Source of the DNA: Primulina eburnea
Taxonomy: Eukaryota; Streptophyta; Magnoliopsida; Lamiales; Gesneriaceae
Direction: 5' to 3'
NCBI RefSeq assembly: GCF_022965805.1
Contig: NC_133116.1
Span: 6,964,601-7,028,600 of the forward strand
Length of the DNA: 64,000 nt
The notes beneath the pieces were generated by a model, which saw nothing but the letters and a program-made list of their open reading frames with translations, had not been told where the DNA came from and made no database searches. The position numbers and the translations under genes are program-made. Numbering within the stretch: the stretch's first letter is position 1; every line of letters starts with the position of its first letter. This document shows positions 48,912 through 59,757 of this stretch, in pieces.

Positions 48912-49565
48912 TTTAGAGTTAGATAATTATTTAAGAGGTGATTATAAATATTTAGTAGTTCGCAAGTTTTAAACTTCATAAAATTCTTTAAAAGTTTAGA
49001 ATAAATTCATCGCCTCAAAGAAATCAGCTGCCTATATGTCGAATGTCGATGAATAAATTTATGGAATTACTTATTGCATGGCAGAGGGAAGTTACATAAA
49101 TCAGTGTAGCTTTAAAAACTTGACATGACTTGTGCATCTCAAATTTATACATGGTCGAAACTTCGCCAACTTAACCTCCAAAAAAAGGAAAACAAAAGGA
49201 GAAAAACCTCGCCAAATCGTCATTTTAAAATGAAACCATGCACCAGTTTAATTATAATTACTTGGGGATATAATTTAGGTTTATTGTATGAGAATCTTAT
49301 GACTGAGTCACAAAAGCTTTTATACTATCGACAGATTTATTATTCTTACGAGTGACACTTATACACGTAATCAAAATGATTATCTAATTTTGTCTATTTT
49401 GTGTTTCGCTTGTATACTTATATATTCAGATTTGGATTTTGGTCTTGTAAGTTATGTTTTGGCTTATGATTTTTTTTTTCTCGGACTGTTGATGTGGCGT
49501 CGAAAAATAATAACGTGACACTATAAAATACCGATGTGTCTGGCCTCAAGTTTGCATTCAATCAA

Positions 49566-49756
49566 GAGTAGGTCTCGTGCATGTGAGATATTCTCACGAA
49601 TCTTTATCTGTGAGACGGGTCAACCCTACCGATATATATTCACAATAAAAATTAATAATCTTAGCATAAAAAGTAATATTTTTTCATGGATGACCCAAAT
49701 AAGAGATATGTATCACAAAATACGATCCGTGAGACCATCTCACAAAAGTTTTTGCC
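49566..49756 (-). mobile_element. 182-bp-family MITE, copy I
   Basis: It begins GAGTAGGTCTCGTGCATGTG and ends AAAAGTTTTTGCC. It is flanked by an exact 9-bp duplication TTCAATCAA (49557-49565 and 49757-49765). It is slightly longer than standard, with small internal insertions. Confidence 0.9.
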
Positions 49757-49765
49757 TTCAATCAA

Positions 49766-50446
49766 ATACGTATGAATAACCAGTCATGAAGGCTAAATGA
49801 TTTTTTATTTTTTATTCTCTATTATCCTTTAAAAATAAAAAATGTCACCATGTATATCAATCTAAATATATTTGACTCGTATTTAAAATATTTGGGAAAC
49901 TATATATATCATAATCATGATCAAATCAGGGTTAAATTTCAAAAGTATCTAATTAAAATCCACAAAGTAGGACGATTCTTTGCCAATTAGTGAAGGAAAA
50001 TTAAATATAAAGTATTCTGAAAACAGTAATAAATGATTTTTTTTTTTTATTTTTTTTTGTATTTATCATCTTAATTTTGCATTGAGAATAGAATCCAAAA
50101 CCATGATGATTGTCACCAAAAATTTATGGTCCAAATTCCCATGCCAGGCGTATAATCAAACTGTACATGCATTAAATACAGTAGACCACATATATTTCAC
50201 TTAATTTAGCATAACTAAGTATGATCATAATTTCTATCTATCTATCTATAGATGCGTTCTTTGTTTTGGCGTTCCAATCTGGAAGAAAATTACTGTCTCG
50301 CTGTAAGTGAATGAAATAATCAAACATTAGAGCAGTTGAATTTAAAAGCATTGCAGCATGGAAAATGGACCATATTGATTATATTATTTTATGTATTTCA
50401 ATCGTTTATAATCGATCGAATTTGGCCAATCGTTAATTGTAAGTAC
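49766..50446. other. Intergenic, nothing recognised
   Basis: No gene is seen. Confidence 0.4.
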
Positions 50447-50575
50447 ATGTGTACACTTATGTGAATATCGCTGAGATGACACTCAACTATATGATGTAAT
50501 GAATCATATCAAAATTATACGTCAAATAGGTGAATGATATTTCAACGATGCTCATATAGGTGAGCACAGTAAATG
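50447..50575. mobile_element. Small inverted-repeat element, second copy
   Basis: The left end GTGTACACTTATGTGAATAT is roughly complementary to the right end ATGCTCATATAGGTGAGCAC. It shares GAGATGACACTCA and the overall layout with 13945-14062. Boundaries are approximate. Confidence 0.5.
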
Positions 50576-50846
50576 AACAACATATCAAATCTATATATGT
50601 GACAACCTTGAGCAACGCAAGATGTTTGCATGAACATTTTGTTTAACGTCGTATTGGTTCATCCTGCACAAACCTTTGCAGGTCTCGAGAAACATTGTAT
50701 ATTGAACATCTCGCGACCCCATATGGTGCCAAAATCGATCAACACTGTAGCTAGGTTTGTACATGCAACTCGGAAAAGGTACATTATGTGATGTAGAAGC
50801 GAGCTAATTAATGAATCTCGATGAGTGAAATTTCATCAGCTGCCGT

Positions 50847-52068
50847 CACTACAAGAAAAACGGCATACGAGGGTGTTGTTGAAAGTCCGTTCAACGACAA
50901 CGGTTTTTACCCGTTGTGGTAGGTAGCATTTGCGACGGTCTATTAAAACCGTCGCTAAATCCATTAGCGACAGTTTTATTCAAAGTGTCGCTAAAATTAG
51001 CGACGGTTTGTATATGCAAGCCGTCGCTAATTTTAGCGACGGTTTGTATAAGATGTCCGTCGCTAATTTTAGCGACGGTGTTTTTAGACTGACCGCGTCG
51101 CTAATTTGTTTCGAAAAATAAAAAAAAATTTAATAATTTAATAAATATAAAAGAAACTAACAATTAAAACTAAAATCGTGTAAAAGAGAAAAATTTTAAG
51201 TGTTGTGTGAAGTGATAAAATTGTGTATGAGAGAAAAATTTTAATTGCTGTGTGAAGTGATAAAATTGTGTATGAGAGAAAAATTTTAGTGTTGTGAAGT
51301 AGTGAGAAAAATTTAAAGTGTGGTGTGAAGGGATAAAATTGTGTAAAAGAGAAAAATTTTAAGTGTTGTGTGAAGGGATGAAATTGTGTAAGAGAGAAAA
51401 ATTTTAAGTGTTGTGAAGAAAAATGGGTTGGAATAGGGGTATTTATAGTGAGTTGGCGACGGTGTTAGTTTAAACCGTCGCGAATTTTAAATTAGCGATG
51501 GTTTTGATGAGATTGTCGCCGTATTTTGCGACGGATTAAGTTAAACCATTGCTAAAGTTAGCGACGGGTTTTGAAATATTGTCGGATGTTTAATTTGGCG
51601 ACGGTTTGGCTGCAAACCGTCGCTATATTTAGCGACGGTTTGTTCAAAACGGTCGCTAAATGTAGCGACGGATGTCACTAAACTGTCGCTAAATTTTAGC
51701 AGGCAACGGTTTGACTTTAAACCGTCGCTATAATTAGCGACTAATGATACAAAACCGTCGCAAATGTGGACTTAGCGACGGTTATATGAAACCGTCGCTA
51801 TATTTAGCAACGATTTTACGATAATCCATCGCTAAATTTGGCAACGTTTTCCAAAACCATTGTTGTTTGTCTAAAAACCACGCTAATCGACAACGGTTTC
51901 TTAAAACAGTTGTCGATTCTCCCAAAAAAAAACGCGCTAATAGACAACGGTTCACGAACCGTTGTCATTGACCCGAAAAACCGTTGGCTTTGACTTAAAA
52001 GACAACGGTTTTTTTAAAACCGTTGTTGTAGTATGTGTGGTGTTGCTATGGCCTTTTTTCTTGTAGTG
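50847..52068. mobile_element. Non-autonomous CACTA (En/Spm) element
   Basis: The element starts CACTACAAGAAAAA and ends with the inverted TTTTTTCTTGTAGTG, the standard CACTA termini of plants. It is flanked by the 3-bp duplication CGT (50844-50846 and 52069-52071). Both subterminal zones are packed with short repeats in both orientations, GCGACGGTTT-type and ACAACGGTT-type, about 20 or more in all, as expected for transposase binding. The centre (about 51175-51420) is an imperfect tandem array of roughly 47-50-bp units (AGAGAAAAATTTTAAGTGTT). No transposase gene is present. Confidence 0.93.
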
Positions 52069-52819
52069 CGTCAGATTACGACCCGCATGCTGCTAGCTAG
52101 GTAATGAGCTCATGTAAATATTTTACATCTACTTAAATGGTTAACGCGATTTGCTAGATAATATCTTTCTATCTATTTTCAACAAACCCTAATTCTTACG
52201 TAGGGGTGAGAATTTTGTATTAATATAAAAGTAAAAAAATATTGAACTGATGTTTATCAGATGTAAGTGTTGTTTGAAGTGTTGTTAATACATATTCACA
52301 ACATGCAGCGAAATATATTAATTAAGTACACAATTCAACTTTAATAGATAGATTACGATAGACTAGATTACGTACAACTATAAATACATGAACGGTGTCT
52401 CAGAGCAAAAATAATCACTGGAAACACAAACTTGAATTTACAAACCAATGCTAGTGCTCCTACAAAAAAAACTATTTTTCCAACAAGTTGAGAAAACAAA
52501 TTGTTTCCTAAAATAAATAATCAGACTAAAAACATATTCAAAGAACGCAAACAGTGTGTCGAAAACTAAAGCAACAAAAACATGATCTTCAATCAATACT
52601 TCCACAAGTGTTGTCTTCAGATGTCTCAAACAATCACGGCAACACGTAGTAGCAGCACTCTTCAAACGATGACATTTTTGTGAATTGAATTTTCTCTCTA
52701 GATCTCTCATCGTGCAAAAGTGTTTTTCAGCAACTAATTTTAAAGAGACTCTTTTACTCCTAGAGTTTATCCCAAAAAGAAACCCATATAAACAATAGTT
52801 TTATTAGAAATAAACTCTT

Positions 52820-52902
52820 TTAAACAATAATATCATATCATGAACCTCTTATCATAATTTTTAAACAATAATATCATATCATGAACCTCTTATCATAATT
52901 TT
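52820..52902. repeat. 41-bp tandem duplication
   Basis: Two adjacent near-identical 41-base units beginning TTAAACAATAATATCATATC. Confidence 0.9.
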
Positions 52903-53219
52903 CGAAGATATAGAAAGTCAAAATTCTTAATTAATTATTTTACAAACTCTTATTAATAACGAAAAAATAAGTTTAAGAAATAAATTATATATTGTAAACC
53001 AATAATTATTTTTCCTTTCACATACACCAGCCGATCGCCTAACCGGCTCCGGCTACGTTGGCTCCGGAACATTAACGCAAGAGTCCATTACATGATGAAT
53101 AATTATATTTACGGCAAACTAAAGTGGCTAAATGTCAATTAAGTTTAAGCAAACAAATCGACGAATGCCCCTAGCTAGTAAGTGTATATATTTATATCTC
53201 AACCACTACATTGTAAGTA

Positions 53220-53229
53220 CACATACATA

Positions 53230-53280
<51 letters not shown>

Positions 53281-53319
53281 TTTTCTGAATGCCTGAATTC
53301 TTACATACATACATACATA

Positions 53320-53361
<42 letters not shown>
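53220..53361. repeat. Duplicated CATATGTACATA-(AT)n block
   Basis: Two blocks, about 53220-53276 and 53305-53361, each have ACATACATATGTACATAT followed by a long AT run. This suggests a segmental duplication of the microsatellite. Confidence 0.8.
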
Positions 53362-53370
<9 letters not shown>

Positions 53371-53956
53371 ATATGTATAAAGTTCCCAATTCATAATTTT
53401 AACGAACCGTTAGGAGACTGAATGAATGACATTTGGAAAGAAGTACAAAATCATGAGTCATGCTATCTTTATATTTAAAGTTACACTCATATGATATTTT
53501 TTCTTTTTTAAGAGTAACAGCTCATAAAAAAAAATGTAATTTGATTTAAGGGTATTTTTGTAATTTACTATGTAAAATATAGCTTGAGTGTAACCTAAAA
53601 TGAAAATGTATAAATGAAAAAAAAAATAGAATTATGTTATCTAATTCAAACATTTTCATCGTCGACACGAACGGAATACGAGACAGTGAGTCATGATAAT
53701 AAAAGTTCAATTTTCTGCCTTAATATGGTCTAAATCTGATAACTTCATGAAAACCATTAACAGTAGCTCGATAATTTGTCAATGTATCCATACTCAGAAT
53801 ACAATATAAGTCAGACATAACCATTTTGATTAGATTAGTTATCATAATATTATCATCATATCTAGTCATACAATTCAAGACTATCTCACGATATATCAAA
53901 TATAAACTGGCAGGAGTAAACACAAATAAAGTATCCAACAATGGAGTAGTAGCAGT

Positions 53957-54483
53957 TAGGGATGACAATTTTCCCCACGGGTTTGGGGCCCCGCGGGGAA
54001 AACTCGAAACAGGGATGGGGATCCCCGATTTTTTCGGTTTTGGTTTTGGGTTCGGAGATTTTTTTAAATCCCCGATATAGTTCAGGGCGAGTATGAGATT
54101 ATTGTCCACATCCCCGAAATCCCCGAACCCGCCCCGAAAATAATATCAATAATAAAATAATAGTATTATTAGTATTAATAATATAATAATATTGTTTTTT
54201 AAAATATTAATAATATTATTATTATTAATATTGATATTGTTATTAATATTAATATTATCTCTAATAATAATAGATAATAATAAGTTTTGGTTTGAGAAAA
54301 TCTTCGAATCCATCATCGTCTTGTCATATTAATATTTTTGAAATAGGGATGACGACGGGGATGAGATGTTGATCCCCGAAGTTTCGGGTTCGGGGAAAAA
54401 GTGGGTATGGGGACGGGAATGGAATTCGGGGATGGGGATGGGAATGGCAAACCCGCCCCCGCCCCGGCCCATTGCCATCCCTA
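53957..54483. mobile_element. hAT-like (Ac-type ends) non-autonomous element
   Basis: Termini TAGGGATGACAA and, inverted, TAGGGATGGCAA match at 11 of 12 positions and resemble Ac-type hAT ends. The 8-bp flanks GTAGCAGT (53949-53956) and GTAGCAGA (54484-54491) agree at 7 of 8. Both subterminal zones are GC-rich and mutually inverted (GGGGATCCCCGA, CCCCGAACCCGCCCCG; GGGTTCGGGG, GGGGATGGGGATGGG). The middle is AT-rich with (AAT)n-like sequence. There is no coding capacity. Open frames crossing it are artefacts. Confidence 0.8.
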
Positions 54484-54491
54484 GTAGCAGA

Positions 54492-56283
54492 CTCATTTTC
54501 ATCAAAAAATGCAGCAGATAAAAATGAATGCTCCGCCAGTGGTCCTGGAAACATCAGCATTTCTCGATATCACATCAGCATTTTTCAACTCCAAATTAGT
54601 ATTTTGGGGAAAAAAAATATAAAAGACCACAACATAACTTAACTCATAAGATGTCGAAAACCCAAATTTGAATATTTACATGATCAAAACATATAATAGA
54701 TAAACTTAGAAGACCATTTTGATTATTTCATATATATAATGGAATAGCTTTTTATCCAAGTGTCGAGTTCTCGACTTCTCGATATGTCACACTAGAGAAG
54801 TTATAGATTGGCACTGGCAGGGCTCCCGGATTCTAAGAACTTGGAATAATTGTGGTCAATTTTCCTGATTATTTAACACAAATTGTTTGGCCCTCGCGTC
54901 GCTCGAGTAATTGTTGCTTCAAACCGAACTAACATGCATCTTATACAAGAAAAATTACAAAAAAAAACAGAAGATTTAAATTTAAAATCCTTTATATCAG
55001 GAGGAGATTGTATAGATGAAGTAGCAACAGAAACAATATTATTTTCTGGTTCTTCTATATGAACATCTGGTTTAATTTTATTAATAGCTAAAATAATTTT
55101 ATCAATACGATCTTTAAGAGAATTAATCTCTTCTCCTATTATTGTAAGGCCACTATGTTATTTTAAGTTCTAAATACCCAATTAAAAAATTAGTAAACTG
55201 TATTTAAAGGAAAATTTGACAAAATAGTCATCTAAGTTAATCTATTTTAGATTTTAATCATCTAAATAATCAAATTTTGGTTTTGAATGTATAAGTTAGT
55301 TCTTTTCATTTTTTGGTTCTATTTTGCATTAATATTGATGTAGCATTGAACATATCAGTATTTTCTAGTATCACGTCAATTTTTTTGTGCATGTTAGTAC
55401 TTTTCGACGAAATATAACTAAAAGACCCAAAAAATAATAATAAGTATATGACCACCACCCAAATTTTTTTTAATTTTTTACTATACTCAAAATTTTATAT
55501 CCCACTTCGACGAATTTTTTTATGGTTTGAATATAGGCGGTTAAAAATATATGTAACACTAGAAATTTATCAGTAATGAACTTTTAGTCTCAAATTCAAT
55601 ACTAAAAAGTAGGTTTTAACTCAATATCTATAATTGAATATATAAATGTCTCACATATAAATTATTTAAAAAAAAATTCGTATAAAAACAATGATGATTG
55701 AATGCTGTTGAGAAATTTGGCATCACTTCAACACAATCCACTCAAAATTGAATGAGACAATAACTTTTGATAGATAATGTGTAAAGTAAATAGTATGAAA
55801 AATTGGATACGCATAGAGTTAATGCTGGGTAAAATCTGACTAACAAAATGAAATATTAATGGATATAATAGAAAAGGAGCCTTCAAATTTTAATGCAACT
55901 CCTGGCCCTTCTATCTCCCAAAATAGAAATAATTAATCATAAATATAATTATGACTGACGTCAAATATTTGCATATTTAAATTTTTTTTGTAAAGAGCAT
56001 AAAATGCAAATGAACAATAGAAATGTGGTTTATTTTTTTAAAAAAAATCATTTTTATTATTTAATTTTTTTTTACAACAATGGGTTCAGATCCTTGGAAT
56101 AATAAAGTAATTTCGTATCCATTTTTGAAATTAAATTTCTTGGTTCAAATGCACCCTAAATTATTTCATATGGACAAAAAAATTAGGCTCAAGCTAGCTT
56201 AAGCTATTATGTAATTAGCAGGTTTAGATTTCGAATTCGGATCATATTTGATTTAAATGTGAAAGAACGAAACTTAAAAGAAA
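54492..56283. other. Intergenic with one unidentified open frame
   Basis: Apart from the open frame at 54873-55157 (separate entry) I recognise nothing. It is AT-rich with no supported gene. Confidence 0.4.
54873..55157 (-). other. Unidentified open frame without ATG, possible viral-type or retroelement remnant
   Basis: The minus strand is open for 94 codons between stops. The first 60 or so have coding-like composition with AT-rich codons (GEEINSLKDRIDKIILAINK, then acidic and Ser/Pro-rich residues), suggesting a coiled-coil segment. A purine-rich AGGAGGAGATTG (plus strand, about 54999-55010) lies within it. The style resembles structural proteins of retroelements or endogenous pararetroviruses, but no diagnostic motif (zinc knuckle, protease, reverse transcriptase) is present, so I assign no family. 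Confidence 0.25.
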
Positions 56284-56939
56284 TGTTGGATGCAATCAAA
56301 GCCCCACATTGGAAGATCTAGAGAAAGATTATGGGTTAATAAAGATGGAATGATATCTCCATTGGTATGAGGCCTTTTGGGTGATTCCAAAAGCAAAACC
56401 ATGAGGTTTAAAACTAAAAGTGGACAATATCATACCAGTGTGGAGATATCCGAATTCCATTGGACATAACAAGTGGTATAAGAGCCATGGACATAACAAG
56501 TGGTATAAGAGCCATGGTCTAGATCGAACCGTGTGGGTAGAATCCTCGATACCTAAACGAAGGAGGTGAGGGCTCCCGGTAAAAATCCTTGATTAAACTC
56601 TCGGTGTGGTTTATGCTCTCAGTGTTCATGTAAGGTGTGCGCTCCAACGCAGTGAAGTGGAGTAACCTCGATTGGAGGACGAACAAGGCTTGAGGCTCGG
56701 CTCGGCTCGGACCATGAGAATAATAGTGGAACTTCGTTTGAGAGGAGGATTGTTGGGATGCAACCAAAGTCTCACATTGGAATATCTAGAGAAAGATCAT
56801 GGGTTTATAAAGATGGAATGATATCTCCATTGGTATGAGGCCTTTTGGGTGGTTCCAAAAGCAAAACCATAAGGGGTAAAACCCAAAGTGGACAATATCA
56901 TACCAGTGTTGAGATATTCGGATTCCATTGATCCTAACA
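56284..56939 (+). mobile_element. TRIM-type retrotransposon with a duplicated primer-binding site
   Basis: Two LTRs, 56284-56471 (188 bp) and 56751-56939 (189 bp), begin TGTTGG and end AACA and are closely similar. After the first LTR, TGGTATAAGAGCCATGG (56474-56490) matches the initiator-Met tRNA primer-binding site of TRIMs, and the same site recurs 27 bp later (56501-56517). A polypurine tract GAGAGGAGGAT directly precedes the second LTR. The flanks AGAAA and AGAAG agree at 4 of 5. It has no coding capacity. Confidence 0.9.
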
Positions 56940-58206
56940 AGAAGAAATTTGATTTGATTTAGAATTCCTTTTTTAAAAAAAAAAATAAAAGAAACAAACG
57001 ATAATTTTGAAATTTTGGTGAGCATATATAATTTAGATTTGAGTTGGGTTGTTGTAAAATTTTACTTGTATATGATGTGATTTTATTTTTCTAATTATAT
57101 TACTCATCCTCTGATATACATATATTATACTCGTTAAAGGGAAGCCACTTAAAGTAATTATTTTAGTATTTTATGTGCCTGAAAAAAAAAATATTCTTTC
57201 AACATTTTTAAAAATTAATGATAAAAATCTATATTAGCAAATTATTAGAATTTATTAATAGTCGATGAAATTATATCTTCGGCCATATTACTTGTAATTT
57301 TTTGGTCATATTATCGGTCAATTCTTTTTTTCAATTTTAGTTTTTTTTCACCAGAGTTGTTGTGACATTAGACATGTTAGTCATTTCTATTGCCATATCA
57401 GAAATTTTTGGGAACACGTTAATATTTTTAGAGCTATCTCAGTACTCTGATTAAAAATGAATAAAATTAAAAATAAAAGTGCGAATTAGTAAAGTAAAAT
57501 CGAAAATTGGCCGATAGTATGAATGAATTAAAATGAAAAACTTACAAGATCAAAAACTATTTTTCCCTTTACAATCTAAAAATCTCATGACCTTGTAAAG
57601 ATTACATTGAAATCGTTAACATGACATTCGTTTTAGTCCACCATAATTCATCCAATCACAAAAAATATTTTCTAGAAAGATTAAAAAATATTTCATTCCC
57701 CGAGTCAACTAAGTACCAATTATAAGAATTATGAAACTAGATATTTATCCACATTTACTTCTTTCTTCATCATTTTTACATTATAAGTTACCTCAATTAT
57801 TCAAATGAGTACTACATTATACAATCTAATTCTAAATAAATTAAAGTTATTAATGATTCAAAATAATAGAGTTCTTTAGGCGCCCAACGTGCAATGATTT
57901 TCGCCTAATAAATTAAATACACCACTCAATATGAGGAGTCCAATTCACCAAAATATATTCAAATTTTAAACTTAAATTTATACTAGATTTGTTGCATGCA
58001 AAAATGACATTTATATGTCTTATTTATTTGTTTATCTAATTCTTGTTTCTTTCCACGAGACTTTTCTCCGAATTAAATCGAAACAATGTCTACTCGACAT
58101 CACCCTAATCCCTCTACAAAATCAAAAGTGGTCCAAGTCTTTAATACCCAAAGGACTCATTGAACCCACATATATATTAAATGAGCCACGCACTCGTGAT
58201 CATGCA
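56940..58206. other. Intergenic, nothing recognised
   Basis: AT-rich, with no supported gene. Confidence 0.4.
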
Positions 58207-58215
58207 AATTAAATT

Positions 58216-58398
58216 GAGTAGGTCTCTTGTGAGACGGTTTCACGAATTTTTATCTGTGAGACAGGTCAACCCTACCGATATTTACAATAAAAAGTAATAC
58301 TCTTAGCATAAAAAGTAAAAAAATTTCATGGATGACCTAAATAAGATATATGACTCATAAAATACTACCCGTGAGACCGTCTCACATAAGTTTTTGCC
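58216..58398 (-). mobile_element. 182-bp-family MITE, copy J
   Basis: It begins GAGTAGGTCTCTTGTGAGAC and ends CATAAGTTTTTGCC. It is flanked by an exact 9-bp duplication AATTAAATT (58207-58215 and 58399-58407). The length is 183 bp. Confidence 0.93.
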
Positions 58399-58407
58399 AA
58401 TTAAATT

Positions 58408-59029
58408 AGGAAAAACTGAGGTGAATTTAAAGAAAAAAAATTGATGTATAGATTACAGATACCTAATTTATTTTTAAGAAATTTAAATTTAAATAAAAAA
58501 ATTATTACAAATGAGAGTTAGTACAAGTAATAGAACCATATACTATTAAAACAAAATTTACAAACTCGAATTTACTTGAAAATTGACACATTTATTTATG
58601 ACATATATGGTTTGAAAATTGGTTAGATATTCCTCCGACAGAAGGTTTAATATGATTGCCATTTTAGTAAATGTACGTAGAGTGTGGACTGTGGTATATT
58701 TTAAGTCATGCAGGGAACTATGATCATTCATCATGTAAAAGAATAAGTAGGGGGGAATAAAATATAGGAAAAATAATTTTTTGTAGTCTATTAACTTGTG
58801 TAATTGAAATCATCAATTTTTTGTGTCACATCAGAATTCCTCACGTCGATTCAATATTTCTCAACGTCGCGTCATCATTTGTTGGTGTCACGTCAAAACT
58901 CCGACAAAATATGACACTCAAACAAAAAATGGGATAATTAAGCAGACCAAAAAAAATATTTTTCCTAAAATATACCGAGGGGAATCACCCTGATACATCA
59001 AGCCTAACTTGTATCCCAAATCCACGGGC
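58408..59029. other. Intergenic, nothing recognised
   Basis: No gene is seen. Confidence 0.4.
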
Positions 59030-59215
59030 AGAGCCATGTGTTGCTTCGCTCGGGCGGTAGCCCGGATGACTTTTTTTTCCGATGTTTTTTATACATAAAA
59101 TTTTGTCTTATTTTTTTTGTAGTCCGGGACTCTATTTGTCAATATTAGCTCAATAATGGTTTAAAAAATTCTAGCCCGGGTAAAAATGAAAATCTGACTC
59201 CGCTACAGATGACAA
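59030..59215 (+). repeat. Dispersed repeat, second copy
   Basis: It matches 16330-16505 in order and spacing, from GGCAGAGCCATGTGTTGCT to AAATCTGACTCCGCTA. The outer bases GGCAGAGCCA and the inverse of TGACTCCGCT are partly complementary, suggesting a small DNA transposon. Confidence 0.6.
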
Positions 59216-59610
59216 AGTCGAGATCCAGGGATCGGGAACATGTGTGTTTAGATAATAGTTTCAGCGCATCAAAAACTAAATTTTCTAGAAATAGTCATCT
59301 TGCACTGCAGCCGTCGCCCTTGGGGTGATTTTTTCAGTAATTCGACTATTTCTAATTATTTGCCAAAATTATTTTTTTTTGACATCATAAGCGTACATGT
59401 ACATATTTATGAGCCGACAGTATTATGTTAGGAAGTTCAAAGTTACATGAATGTTTCCTTCTTTCACGCACACAGCGCATGCAAGCAATTAACTCTGAGA
59501 TTGAGCAATCATTCAATGACTCTCTGTGGGCTCTGTCATAAAAATATTAGGTCAAAAATTATCAGACGTACTAGTTGTAGTAAAGTACATATTAATTTCT
59601 TCACATGACT

Positions 59611-59624
59611 TGTATATATATACA
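59611..59624 (+). promoter_or_regulatory. TATA-like element before the MIXTA-like MYB gene
   Basis: TGTATATATATACA lies about 135-150 bp upstream of the chosen ATG, a reasonable distance. It could equally be simple AT-rich sequence. Confidence 0.35.
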
Positions 59625-59757
59625 ACACATCCATTGCATATATATCTTTCACACCAAACTTAAAATCCCACTAATTAATATTCTAACATTGAATTACTTG
59701 TTTTACTGTACATCTTGTTATAGGAATTTTGTTAACCAGTCTGCTTGTAACCCTACC

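Larger units (their letters stand above)
52072..53956. other. Intergenic with tandem and simple repeats
   Basis: No gene is supported. A 41-bp tandem duplication lies at 52820-52902 (TTAAACAATAATATCATATC-type unit). Two (AT)n tracts flanked by matching CATACATATGTACATA motifs lie at about 53220-53276 and 53305-53361. Confidence 0.5.

Noticed and set aside
50847..52068. Regularly spaced GCGACGG repeats, considered as a CRISPR-like array
   Set aside because: Repeats occur in both orientations with irregular spacing inside a bounded CACTA element, in a plant genome.
53720..54560. Open frames spanning 53720-54109 and 54324-54560
   Set aside because: They run through the GC-rich arms of the hAT-like element and read as low-complexity Pro/Gly/Phe sequence.
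59605..59757. Upstream in-frame extension of the MIXTA-like MYB
   Set aside because: It contains no conserved sequence, includes the TATA-like region, and family members start shortly before the KKGPW motif.
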